Assembly: GCA_018267575.1 (NCBI GenBank)
Contig: JAFDYF010000009.1
Span: forward strand, 1 to 61,463
DNA: 61,463 nucleotides
DNA from: Bacteroidota bacterium
Lineage (GTDB): Bacteria > Bacteroidota > Bacteroidia > Chitinophagales > Chitinophagaceae
Direction of reading: 5' to 3'
The notes beneath the pieces are model-generated. The model saw only the letters and a program-made list of their open reading frames with translations, searched no databases and had not been told where the DNA came from. The stretch's first letter is position 1. Each line of letters opens with the position of its first letter. The translations under genes and the position numbers were made by a program. This document shows positions 54,500-61,463 of this stretch, piece after piece.

Positions 54500-54610
54500 A
54501 GGAGGAGGGGAAGGTTGAGGGTAGAAGGCATAAGGTATAAGGAAGAAGATAAGGCCAAGGATTAGTGGGCTATGCCATATACCCTAAACCCTACACCTCA
54601 ACTCAAATTT
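54500..54610. repeat. Low-complexity purine-rich intergenic sequence
   Basis: GGAGGAGGGGAAGG, then GGCATAAGGTATAAGGAAG, followed by ATACCCTAAACCCTACACC. The last phrase resembles a reverse complement of GATGTAGGGTTTGAGGT at 42410. It is probably decayed dispersed repeat. No gene. Confidence 0.4.
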
Positions 54611-54616
54611 CAAAAC

Positions 54617-55639
54617 TTAAGCCTTTTTCAAGTACACTTCCGTGGCTCCATACCCATACAAAGGATGATATTGATTCACGAAAGTCTTCACTTCATTTTT
54701 CATACGCAACAACTCATGCAATTCATCCCTTAGCTTTCCCGAGCCAACCCCATGGATAAAAATAATGGAGGGAAGATGATGCGCCACAGCAAGATCATAA
54801 TATTTTTCAAATTCTTTAAGTTGCAAAGTGAGCATCTCGAAATTGCTCATCTGGCTGGGGTCATCGGTTAATTTTTCGATATGCAAATCCACTACAGATC
54901 TAGCAGGTGGTAGGTTTTGCCGTGATTTAGAAGCTTCGTATATTTTAAAATGAGGCGATAGCTTTGATTTGATGTCCAAAGTATCCTTCTCCACTTTATC
55001 AGGAAACTCATCAAAAAGTTTATAGGAAAAACTGGAATCCCCTTTCTTTCTAATCTCTTCTATCTTGGTAAAAACCTGTTTGGCCTTTAGCTTGAGTGAT
55101 GTTTCAAAATAATCAGCTTTCTTTTTATCAGGGGCTATCAACGCAAATTCAAAATCAAAAATGGGATTGTCGTTTAAATTTTCAAAGGGGATATCATGCA
55201 GATAAAAATCCTTAAAGGAAAAGACTTCATTATCCAGTTCAAAACCTTCCTGCCGGGAATAGGTTACTTGATAATGAAATCGATAACCTACGGTGGAATT
55301 ATTGATCAAATGAATTTTGAGGCTTTCTACCACATCGTCCCCAAATTCATCCGAACCGATAATCGGAAGAAAAGAAAGCCAGATTCCATCTGGCGTCTTG
55401 GCGTTGGAAACTCCTTTTTCTTTGGGGAGGTTCTCCACATATTTTTTTTGTTTGGGGATGGGTATTTTCTTCTTCTCCGTAAACATTTTGAAATAGGGAA
55501 AATCCAACTGGTCAATATAAGCGGGAAACAAAACCCCACGTACATTCACCATTACCATTTTATCATTGATAATATCCACTACTTCCCCGTCTTCATTCGA
55601 ATGGAGCACCGTCACTTTATCACCAATCTGAAATTTCAT
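54617..55639 (-). CDS. DUF2027-Smr domain protein
   Basis: A 340-residue cytoplasmic protein. Residues about 1-80 are DUF2027 (KFQIGDKVTVLHSNEDGEV, an SH3-like module). A middle beta-rich domain (80-210) follows. The C-terminal Smr domain (about 255-340) has VDLHIEKLTDD, IIFIHGVGSGKLRDELHELL and the closing HPLYGYGATEVYLKK. Smr domains are small nucleases or nucleic-acid binders related to MutS2. The DUF2027-Smr architecture is specific to Bacteroidota, and its role is unknown. It is monocistronic; the APC permease gene lies 51 bases upstream on the same strand. Confidence 0.88.
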   Translation of the reverse strand: MKFQIGDKVTVLHSNEDGEVVDIINDKMVMVNVRGVLFPAYIDQLDFPYFKMFTEKKKIPIPKQKKYVENLPKEKGVSNAKTPDGIWLSFLPIIGSDEFGDDVVESLKIHLINNSTVGYRFHYQVTYSRQEGFELDNEVFSFKDFYLHDIPFENLNDNPIFDFEFALIAPDKKKADYFETSLKLKAKQVFTKIEEIRKKGDSSFSYKLFDEFPDKVEKDTLDIKSKLSPHFKIYEASKSRQNLPPARSVVDLHIEKLTDDPSQMSNFEMLTLQLKEFEKYYDLAVAHHLPSIIFIHGVGSGKLRDELHELLRMKNEVKTFVNQYHPLYGYGATEVYLKKA

Positions 55640-55689
55640 GATGCAAAAATAACGAGAGATATTTTGTGAATGACTAAAACCTTTTGTCT

Positions 55690-57360
55690 TTAAGCAGCCA
55701 ACTTGCTCTTTCTATACCCATACAAAAAATAAATTGTGAGCCCCAGCGCCATCCATCCAAAGAAAACCATCCAGCTTTTAGCAGGAATCTCAATCATCAA
55801 ATACAAACAGCAAAGCACACCCAACACAGGAATGAGGGAGTAATTTCTGAGGAAACTAAATATGGCCAGCAAAATAGCAATGACCACAAAAACCAAGAAC
55901 AATATTTCCTGATATTTTTCCGATCCCATATTACTAAGCGAATCTGCAATGCGGCTTCGAAAAAGGTAAATAAAAAAAGCAACGATTAATGCGGTAATGT
56001 ATTTGCCATTGATATAGGGTATCTGAAATTTACCCGCTTCTTTCTGTATGCGTGGTAAAATCAGTACCCCACCACAAACCAATACAAAGGCAAAGAGTGT
56101 ACCAATGCTCGTCAAATCCGTCATCAGCTTATCATCCACAAACAGAACGGGTATGCCTACCAGAAAACCAGTCATCAAGGTAGCAAATGCAGGTGTTTGA
56201 AAACGGGGGCTCAATTTGCTAAAGCGTTTTGGCAATAACCCATCCCGGCTCATGCTCATCCAAATTCGCGGTTGGCCAATCTGGAATACCAACAGCACAC
56301 TGGTAGATGCAATCACTGCACTAATGGAAATAATAAAACCGATTTTGTGCATATTGATCTTATCGAACACATAGGCCAATGGATCGGCAACCCCTTTAAA
56401 TTCTTTATAGTTCACCAGACCGGTGATCACCAATGCTGTGATAATATAAATGACGGTGCAAATTACCAGCGAATAGATCATCCCCTTGGGAAGATCCCTT
56501 TGTGCATCCTTGCATTCCTCGGCCGTAGTGGAGATGGCATCAAACCCAATATAGGCAAAGAATACCGACGATACGCTCTGCAATACCCCGCCCATTCCTT
56601 CCGGCAAGAAAGGAGACCAATTCCCCGTGGTGCCGTTAGAGAATATCAGCCAGAAACCAATCACGGCAATAAAAGCTAGCACCACAATTTTCAGTCCCAC
56701 CATGAAATTGGCACTCTTACGACTTTCGTTGATCCCGATATAGGCAAGTATTGTAATCAATCCTACTATAATAAATGCAGGAAGGTTGATGATCAGTTTG
56801 AAACCTAAAATTTCAGGGGCCCGACTATAAATAGAACCCGTAACAGATTGGCCCGCTTTCAGTGCTTCATCATAGGCCATCACAGCAGTTTGATGCCCAA
56901 TGGTAAGCCAATCAGGCAAATGAATGCCCACCGCTTTTAGGATATTATTGAAATAAGCACTCCAGGAAATGGCCACCACCACATTACCAATCGCATATTC
57001 CAGAATCAATGCCCAGCCAATGATCCAAGCAATCATCTCACCAAAAGTGACGTAGGAATAGGTATATGCACTTCCAGAAACAGGCACACGACTCGCAAAC
57101 TCAGCATAGCAAAGTGCCGTGAAACCACAGGTAACGGCTGTGATCATAAACAGAAAAATAACTCCCGGACCACCATGATACGCCGCGGTCCCAATGGTAG
57201 AAAAAATACCCGCGCCAATGACGGCGGCCACGCCCATAAAAGTAAGGTCCCTAACACCCAATACTTTTTTCATGCCATGTTCATGCGCATCGCCCAATCC
57301 GGCTTCTGCATCGGCTATAATTTTCGATAAAGATTTTTTCCTGAATAGTGAGCCCGCCAT
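55690..57360 (-). CDS. APC-family cationic amino-acid permease (YfnA/CAT type)
   Basis: A 556-residue inner-membrane transporter with about 13-14 TM helices. TM1 has the substrate-binding GVAAVIGAGIFSTIGTAA (GAGIF motif), followed by the CAT-like CYAEFASRVPVSGSAYTYSYV. The mid-region FFAYIGFDAISTTAEECKDAQRDLPKGM matches TM6 and the adjacent loop of cationic amino-acid transporters. The final helices are extended. It is probably a proton-coupled importer, with substrate specificity not deducible. It is preceded by a 494-base gene-free gap. Confidence 0.9.
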   Translation of the reverse strand: MAGSLFRKKSLSKIIADAEAGLGDAHEHGMKKVLGVRDLTFMGVAAVIGAGIFSTIGTAAYHGGPGVIFLFMITAVTCGFTALCYAEFASRVPVSGSAYTYSYVTFGEMIAWIIGWALILEYAIGNVVVAISWSAYFNNILKAVGIHLPDWLTIGHQTAVMAYDEALKAGQSVTGSIYSRAPEILGFKLIINLPAFIIVGLITILAYIGINESRKSANFMVGLKIVVLAFIAVIGFWLIFSNGTTGNWSPFLPEGMGGVLQSVSSVFFAYIGFDAISTTAEECKDAQRDLPKGMIYSLVICTVIYIITALVITGLVNYKEFKGVADPLAYVFDKINMHKIGFIISISAVIASTSVLLVFQIGQPRIWMSMSRDGLLPKRFSKLSPRFQTPAFATLMTGFLVGIPVLFVDDKLMTDLTSIGTLFAFVLVCGGVLILPRIQKEAGKFQIPYINGKYITALIVAFFIYLFRSRIADSLSNMGSEKYQEILFLVFVVIAILLAIFSFLRNYSLIPVLGVLCCLYLMIEIPAKSWMVFFGWMALGLTIYFLYGYRKSKLAA

Positions 57361-57854
57361 CCTTTTTGGTTTTGCTGGTAAATTAGGGAAAATATGTTTA
57401 CCAAAACTCGATGGTTCTGTAAATCATTGGCATCTTTGATTCTTTGGGCCGAATAGTAAAAATAAGCCTACCAATCATACCAAAAGCAAGACATAAATAC
57501 AATCGCTTATACCATATAATAATCAGACTTATCTTTATGATCAAAATTAACCTATGAGCCCAAACACAATAATTTTGGTCAGATGAATACTTACTGGATT
57601 GGTTGCTTTTGCATTTATATTTAATGCCTATTTGAAATCATTTGTTGCTGGTCTGGAAATAGAAACAAAGCTTCCCCCTTTGGATTGTCTATCTATAGCC
57701 AGTTTCAGACGATTGGGGCTCTTTTGCCCCGAAACAGTTATCCATTTTTCTGAAACAAGCTCTAAGATATTTGTGTACGTGATGTAACCAACGATTCGGG
57801 CCATATGGTATTCCCAATCAAAAAAGTCTTTATAAAATTTTAATCATAGGAATT
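57361..57854. other. 494-base divergent gap with no gene
   Basis: Contains a small hairpin GGGGC-TCTTTT-GCCCC (57715-57730) and a fragment TTCCCCCTTTGG (57672-57683) that resembles part of the cysD-cysN inverted repeat. No convincing coding frame is present; the frame 57599-57787 shows no family pattern. Promoters for the APC permease and the oxidoreductase must lie here, but I see no clear TAnnTTTG box. Confidence 0.4.
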
Positions 57855-58883
57855 ATGGAAATAGGGATTGACAGTTTTGCTTCGGCCATGATAAGCAATG
57901 ATAAGGACCGTGCCGCAGCCAGCCAGATTGCCATTGCGGAATTATTGGAAAGGATTGAAATCGCCGATCGAGCTTCCCTTGATGTATTTGGTATTGGAGA
58001 GCATCATAGAAAAGAATTTTTAGATTCTGCGCCGGCTGTGATTCTGGCAGCGGCCGCATCCAGAACCAAAAAAATTCGGTTAACCAGTGCCGTTACCGTA
58101 TTGAGCGCGGCTGACCCAGTAAGGGTATTCCAAAATTTTGCCACGCTTGATCTTATTTCAAATGGCCGTGCCGAAATGGTTGTTGGGCGCGGCTCATTCA
58201 CCGAATCCTTCCCGCTTTTTGGTTTGCAGTTGAAGGACTATGATGCACTCTTTGCTGAAAAACTGGACCTACTCCTACAGATCCGTGAAAACGAAATTGT
58301 GAATTGGTCGGGTAAGTTCCGTCCTGCACTGAACCAGCAAGCCATCTATCCAAGACCTTTGCAGGATCCGATCCCCATCTGGCTGGGGGTAGGCGGAACA
58401 CCGGAGTCTTTTATCAGGGCGGGTATATTGGGTTTGCCATTGATGGTTGCAATTATTGGAGGCGAAACTCATCGGTTTCGACCACTGATCGATCTTTATA
58501 GAGCTGCTGGCAAAGAAGCTGGGCACAAGCCTGAACAATTAAAAGTGGGCCTACATTCATTAGGTTATGTAAGTGATACGACCTCAAAAGCCATCGATGA
58601 TTATTATCTCGGGTATGCGGAAACTTTTACAAGAATCGGGAGAGAGCGTGGTTGGCCACCGGTAACCCGTAACCGCTTCGATGCCCAGAATGGCCCTTTG
58701 GGTGCTTTGCTTGTAGGCAGCCCAGAAGAAGTAGCCGAAAAAATAATCCGGCATAGCGAAGCACTTGGCGGCATCAGCAGGTTCAGCTTTCAAATGGACA
58801 ATGCAGCATTGCCCCAGGAAAAACTTTTAAAATCAATTCAACTGATTGGCGAAAAAGTGAGACCAATGGTAAACGGAAAATAG
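57855..58883 (+). CDS. LLM-class flavin-dependent oxidoreductase
   Basis: A 342-residue bacterial-luciferase-like monooxygenase (TIM barrel, FMN or F420). The N-terminal MEIGIDSFASAM and the GIGEHHRKEF strand are typical, as are KIRLTSAVTVLSAADPVRVFQNFATLDLISNGRAEMVVGRGSF-type core strands (about 75-115), PIWLGVGGTPESFIRAG and the closing LLVGSPEEVAEKI. The lack of F420-biosynthesis genes suggests FMN. Such enzymes oxidise small organics; the substrate is not predictable. It is convergent with the FtsX permease gene, 15 bases away. Confidence 0.88.
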   Translation: MEIGIDSFASAMISNDKDRAAASQIAIAELLERIEIADRASLDVFGIGEHHRKEFLDSAPAVILAAAASRTKKIRLTSAVTVLSAADPVRVFQNFATLDLISNGRAEMVVGRGSFTESFPLFGLQLKDYDALFAEKLDLLLQIRENEIVNWSGKFRPALNQQAIYPRPLQDPIPIWLGVGGTPESFIRAGILGLPLMVAIIGGETHRFRPLIDLYRAAGKEAGHKPEQLKVGLHSLGYVSDTTSKAIDDYYLGYAETFTRIGRERGWPPVTRNRFDAQNGPLGALLVGSPEEVAEKIIRHSEALGGISRFSFQMDNAALPQEKLLKSIQLIGEKVRPMVNGK

Positions 58884-58898
58884 GGAAAGAAGGTAAAT

Positions 58899-61280
58899 TC
58901 ATTCCGTCCTCAAACTCTTCACCGGATTGGCCACTGCAGCCTTGATGGCTTGGAAACTGATGGTGGCAATGGTAATAAACAACAATCCACACAAGGAAAA
59001 CAAAAACAGATCAGCCCCAATCTTGATACGGTAAGGATAATTTTCCAACATTTTATTACAAGCATAATAGGCAATCGGTGCCACAATCGCAAACGACAGC
59101 AATACTAGTTTCACAAAACCCAGCGATAGTGTTTTTACAATGGACTGGATACTTGCCCCCATCACTTTCCGAACCCCAATTTCTTTGCGCCTTTTTTCCG
59201 TGGTAAGAATGGTGAGCCCAAAAAGTCCCATACAAGAAATGGATATTATGATAAAAGCCGACCAAAAAATGATTTGCTTCATTTGAAATTCATTTGCATA
59301 TTGTCGGTTATTGATATCCGTTAGAAAATCATACGCATAGGGCTTGGTGGGAAAAACCTGCTGAAAAGTCGTTTTGATATCACTCAATGTTTGGGGAATA
59401 TTTTTGCCATCTGTTTTGATATAGAAACTGGCATAACTACCATAGGAATTATTTATGGTAAATACCTGTGGGCGCACTTTTTCGTACAAGGATGCAAAAT
59501 GATAATCTTTGATAACACCGACCACTTTATAAACGTCTCGGTTCATTACTTTAACGTTTTGGCCCATCGGGTTTTTCCAACCTGCTTCTTTTACAAAAGC
59601 TTCATTCACCATCACCGACAAAGTACTGTCAGCAGGATATTGGGAAGAGAAGCCCCTCCCCTCTTTTAATACTAGCCCCAACGTGCCAATATAATTTTCA
59701 TCAACCACATTCATGTCCGGCCCCATTTGCTTGTCCCCATCAATGTTCACTACCGTAATCCAGGGTTCCCCATTTCGGGGTGCCATGGAGATGATATCTT
59801 TATTCTTCTTCAACTCCTGCATGAAAAGCTTTCCTTTGGAAACATCGGAGCTGCCGCTATTTATGACGATCATGTTTTTGTCGTCATAGCCTAGATCTTT
59901 ACTGGTAAACAGGTTTACCTGACGGTATTGCACCATTGCCAGTATGATAAAAAAAGTAGCAAGCCCAAATTGAAACACAATCAAGGATTTCAATAAAAGG
60001 TTCTTACCTACCAGATGGAACCTACCATACAAAGTTTCCACCGGGCGAAAACGGGAGAGCACCAAGGAAGGATAAAACCCTGCAAGGAAACTGGTCAACA
60101 AAAAAATGCTAAGGTAAATGGCCATCAATTTCCAATCGAATAAATAGGAAAAGGATAAATATTTTGAGGTCAGGCTATTGAATATGGGAAGGGCGAGGTT
60201 GGTCAATATCAAGGCCATCAGAAAAGCGCCCATGTTCAGCAATACCGATTCGCTCATAAACTGCCAAATGAGTTGACTTCGTTGACTGCCCAACACTTTT
60301 CTTACCCCAATCTCTTTGGTACGCCTTAATGAATTAGAAATGGAGATGTTCACGAAATTGATACAAGCCACAATGAGTATAAAAAGCGCCAAGCCTGATA
60401 ATACGTAGGACAATAAAGCATTCCCCGAATCCTTAATCCCATTTCTTGCCTTATAATCCTTGCTTAAATGCATTTTCAAAAAAGGCTGCAAACCAAAAAC
60501 CAACCTACTGTTATAATTCCAATCTTTCTTGGCTTGTTCCAATTCCTTTTTGGCCTGTGAATTAAAGATGGAGGCAAATTGCTTTTCGATGTTTGCGATA
60601 TTCGCCCCCTTTTTTATTAGGAAAAAAGTGTTCAAATAAAAATTGATCCAATTATTATCACGGTTGTTTTGATAATCAAAAGGCATCAACAGGTTTATTT
60701 GAATGCTGGAATTGAGCGGTGAATTTTTGGTGACCCCTGTGATGGTATAATCCTTAAAAACATTATTGCGCTCAATAGCCAGTGTCTGCCCGAGTGCTTT
60801 TTTATCCCCGAAAAAACGTTTAGCCACTTCTTCCGATATCACGATCGAAGAAGGATCAGCAAGCGCCTTATCGGCATTCCCTTCCACAAAATCCGCAGTG
60901 AAGAGTTGAAAAAAACTACTGTCGGTATAATCCCCTTCCTGTACAAATATTTCGTTCTTATGTTTGATGTTGAATGTCTTTCCGCTAATACGGGCCATGC
61001 TCTGCAGTTCGGGTATCTGTTTTTTAAAAGCATCTCCCGCAACCATTCCTGTAATGCCGTATTTATATTTTTCTCCTTGGGGCGCTGTTTCATCCACCAC
61101 CAATCGATAAATATCCCTTTTATGTTGTTGAAATTGGTCAAAGCTAAACTCATCTTTCACAAACAAGGTAATGAGCATACATACCGCAAGACCGATACTC
61201 AATCCCACGATATTGATAATAGAATAAGCCCTGTTCTTTATCAGGTTTCTCCAAGCGGTTTTATAATAATTTTTCAACAT
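58899..61280 (-). CDS. ABC transporter permease of the FtsX/MacB type
   Basis: A 793-residue inner-membrane protein with two MacB-like periplasmic domains. TM1 is at about 20-42 (NIVGLSIGLAVCMLITLFV), with the MacB_PCD domain to about 245. FtsX blocks follow around 285-420 (RRTKEIGVRKVLGSQRSQLIWQF) and 660-790 (KRRKEIGVRKVMGASIQSIV). It lacks an ATPase domain, and none is adjacent in the window. In Bacteroidota such permeases occur in tandem, probably acting in mechanotransmission or lipoprotein or peptide export, but no substrate is known. Confidence 0.9.
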   Translation of the reverse strand: MLKNYYKTAWRNLIKNRAYSIINIVGLSIGLAVCMLITLFVKDEFSFDQFQQHKRDIYRLVVDETAPQGEKYKYGITGMVAGDAFKKQIPELQSMARISGKTFNIKHKNEIFVQEGDYTDSSFFQLFTADFVEGNADKALADPSSIVISEEVAKRFFGDKKALGQTLAIERNNVFKDYTITGVTKNSPLNSSIQINLLMPFDYQNNRDNNWINFYLNTFFLIKKGANIANIEKQFASIFNSQAKKELEQAKKDWNYNSRLVFGLQPFLKMHLSKDYKARNGIKDSGNALLSYVLSGLALFILIVACINFVNISISNSLRRTKEIGVRKVLGSQRSQLIWQFMSESVLLNMGAFLMALILTNLALPIFNSLTSKYLSFSYLFDWKLMAIYLSIFLLTSFLAGFYPSLVLSRFRPVETLYGRFHLVGKNLLLKSLIVFQFGLATFFIILAMVQYRQVNLFTSKDLGYDDKNMIVINSGSSDVSKGKLFMQELKKNKDIISMAPRNGEPWITVVNIDGDKQMGPDMNVVDENYIGTLGLVLKEGRGFSSQYPADSTLSVMVNEAFVKEAGWKNPMGQNVKVMNRDVYKVVGVIKDYHFASLYEKVRPQVFTINNSYGSYASFYIKTDGKNIPQTLSDIKTTFQQVFPTKPYAYDFLTDINNRQYANEFQMKQIIFWSAFIIISISCMGLFGLTILTTEKRRKEIGVRKVMGASIQSIVKTLSLGFVKLVLLSFAIVAPIAYYACNKMLENYPYRIKIGADLFLFSLCGLLFITIATISFQAIKAAVANPVKSLRTE

Positions 61281-61414
61281 AATTTTCGATTTATGATACC
61301 TGATTTCTTTAGTTCGAACTCCATGTAAACTTTTCTTTCATCCTCCTTCTCCACTTCGTTGACAAGGAGCGGTGCAGCATCACTTTAATAAGCATTTTAT
61401 CTTCCACATCTTCC

Positions 61415-61462
61415 TTAGTCCTTTTCCAAGCGCTTTATTTCTTTCAGCGTATTATATTTTGC
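61415..61462 (-). CDS. Possible C-terminal end of a gene cut by the window edge
   Basis: On the minus strand 15 sense codons (AKYNTLKEIKRLEKD) run from the edge to a TAA at 61417-61415. The charged, helical ending would suit many small regulators; PadR-type regulators often precede FtsX permeases in this phylum, but 15 residues cannot establish the family. The rest of 61281-61414 shows no gene. Confidence 0.3.
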   Translation of the reverse strand, partial: AKYNTLKEIKRLEKD

Positions 61463-61463
61463 A

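Noticed and set aside
57599..57787. 62-codon ORF before the LLM oxidoreductase
   Set aside because: No recognisable domain, poor codon pattern, and it includes a repeat fragment (TTCCCCCTTTGG).

Overview
The window is 61.5 kb of ordinary chromosome from a member of the Bacteroidota, most likely a Chitinophagaceae-type bacterium. The evidence is the recurring TAnnTTTG promoter box, a type IX secretion sorting domain, DUF3108, DUF6089-like and DUF2027-Smr proteins, a multi-TM LytS-type kinase, large FtsX-type permeases, and the near absence of Shine-Dalgarno sequences. There are no rRNA or tRNA genes, no CRISPR array, no prophage and no transposase. The one structural RNA gene is RNase P RNA.

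Layout. Positions 1-9.2 kb: a PEP-mutase-family enzyme, a diheme cytochrome, a complete RND efflux operon (adaptor, pump, outer-membrane channel) and a membrane-anchored trypsin-like protease. Positions 9.4-18.2 kb: rarA, an ElaA-type acetyltransferase, cell-surface proteins, a deoxyribonucleotidase, uvrA and a DUF4382 lipoprotein. Positions 18.4-22.4 kb: metY-metX-hom, for homocysteine synthesis from aspartate semialdehyde and sulfide. Positions 22.5-39.0 kb: a T9SS cargo protein, DUF3108 and flippase-like proteins, ruvC, HIT, greA, a D-2-hydroxyacid dehydrogenase, rsmA, a papain-family protease, a thioredoxin-like protein, an MBL/beta-CASP hydrolase, an orphan LytS-type kinase and an ABC exporter. 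Positions 39.2-47.7 kb: assimilatory sulfate reduction (cysH-cysD-cysN-cobA, a convergent HEPN-fused sulfite reductase, and a siroheme-synthase/TauE fusion). Positions 47.7-61.5 kb: dnaG, a DUF1080 protein, yceD-rpmF-plsX, rnpB, an Smr protein, an amino-acid permease, an LLM oxidoreductase and an FtsX permease.

The most coherent system is sulfur assimilation. Sulfate is activated by CysDN, APS is reduced by a 4Fe-4S CysH, and sulfite is reduced by a siroheme enzyme whose cofactor is made by CobA and the fused CysG-type domain. Sulfide then meets O-acetylhomoserine at MetY. The promoters of metY, cysH, the sulfite reductase and the siroheme fusion share a 19-bp operator-like sequence that resembles Rrf2-family (IscR/CymR) sites. 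Directly downstream of this site, metY and cysH each have a very short ORF containing FYxxxSCC; the metY one has five consecutive cysteine codons. These look like cysteine-sensing leader peptides. Transcriptional repression combined with ribosome-based cysteine sensing is the most interesting undescribed candidate in the window.

Other items worth attention are inverted-repeat elements between metY and metX and between cysD and cysN (the latter fills the gap from stop codon to start codon), a terminator-like hairpin in the greA leader, and a ladder of CCACTGATT repeats next to rnpB.
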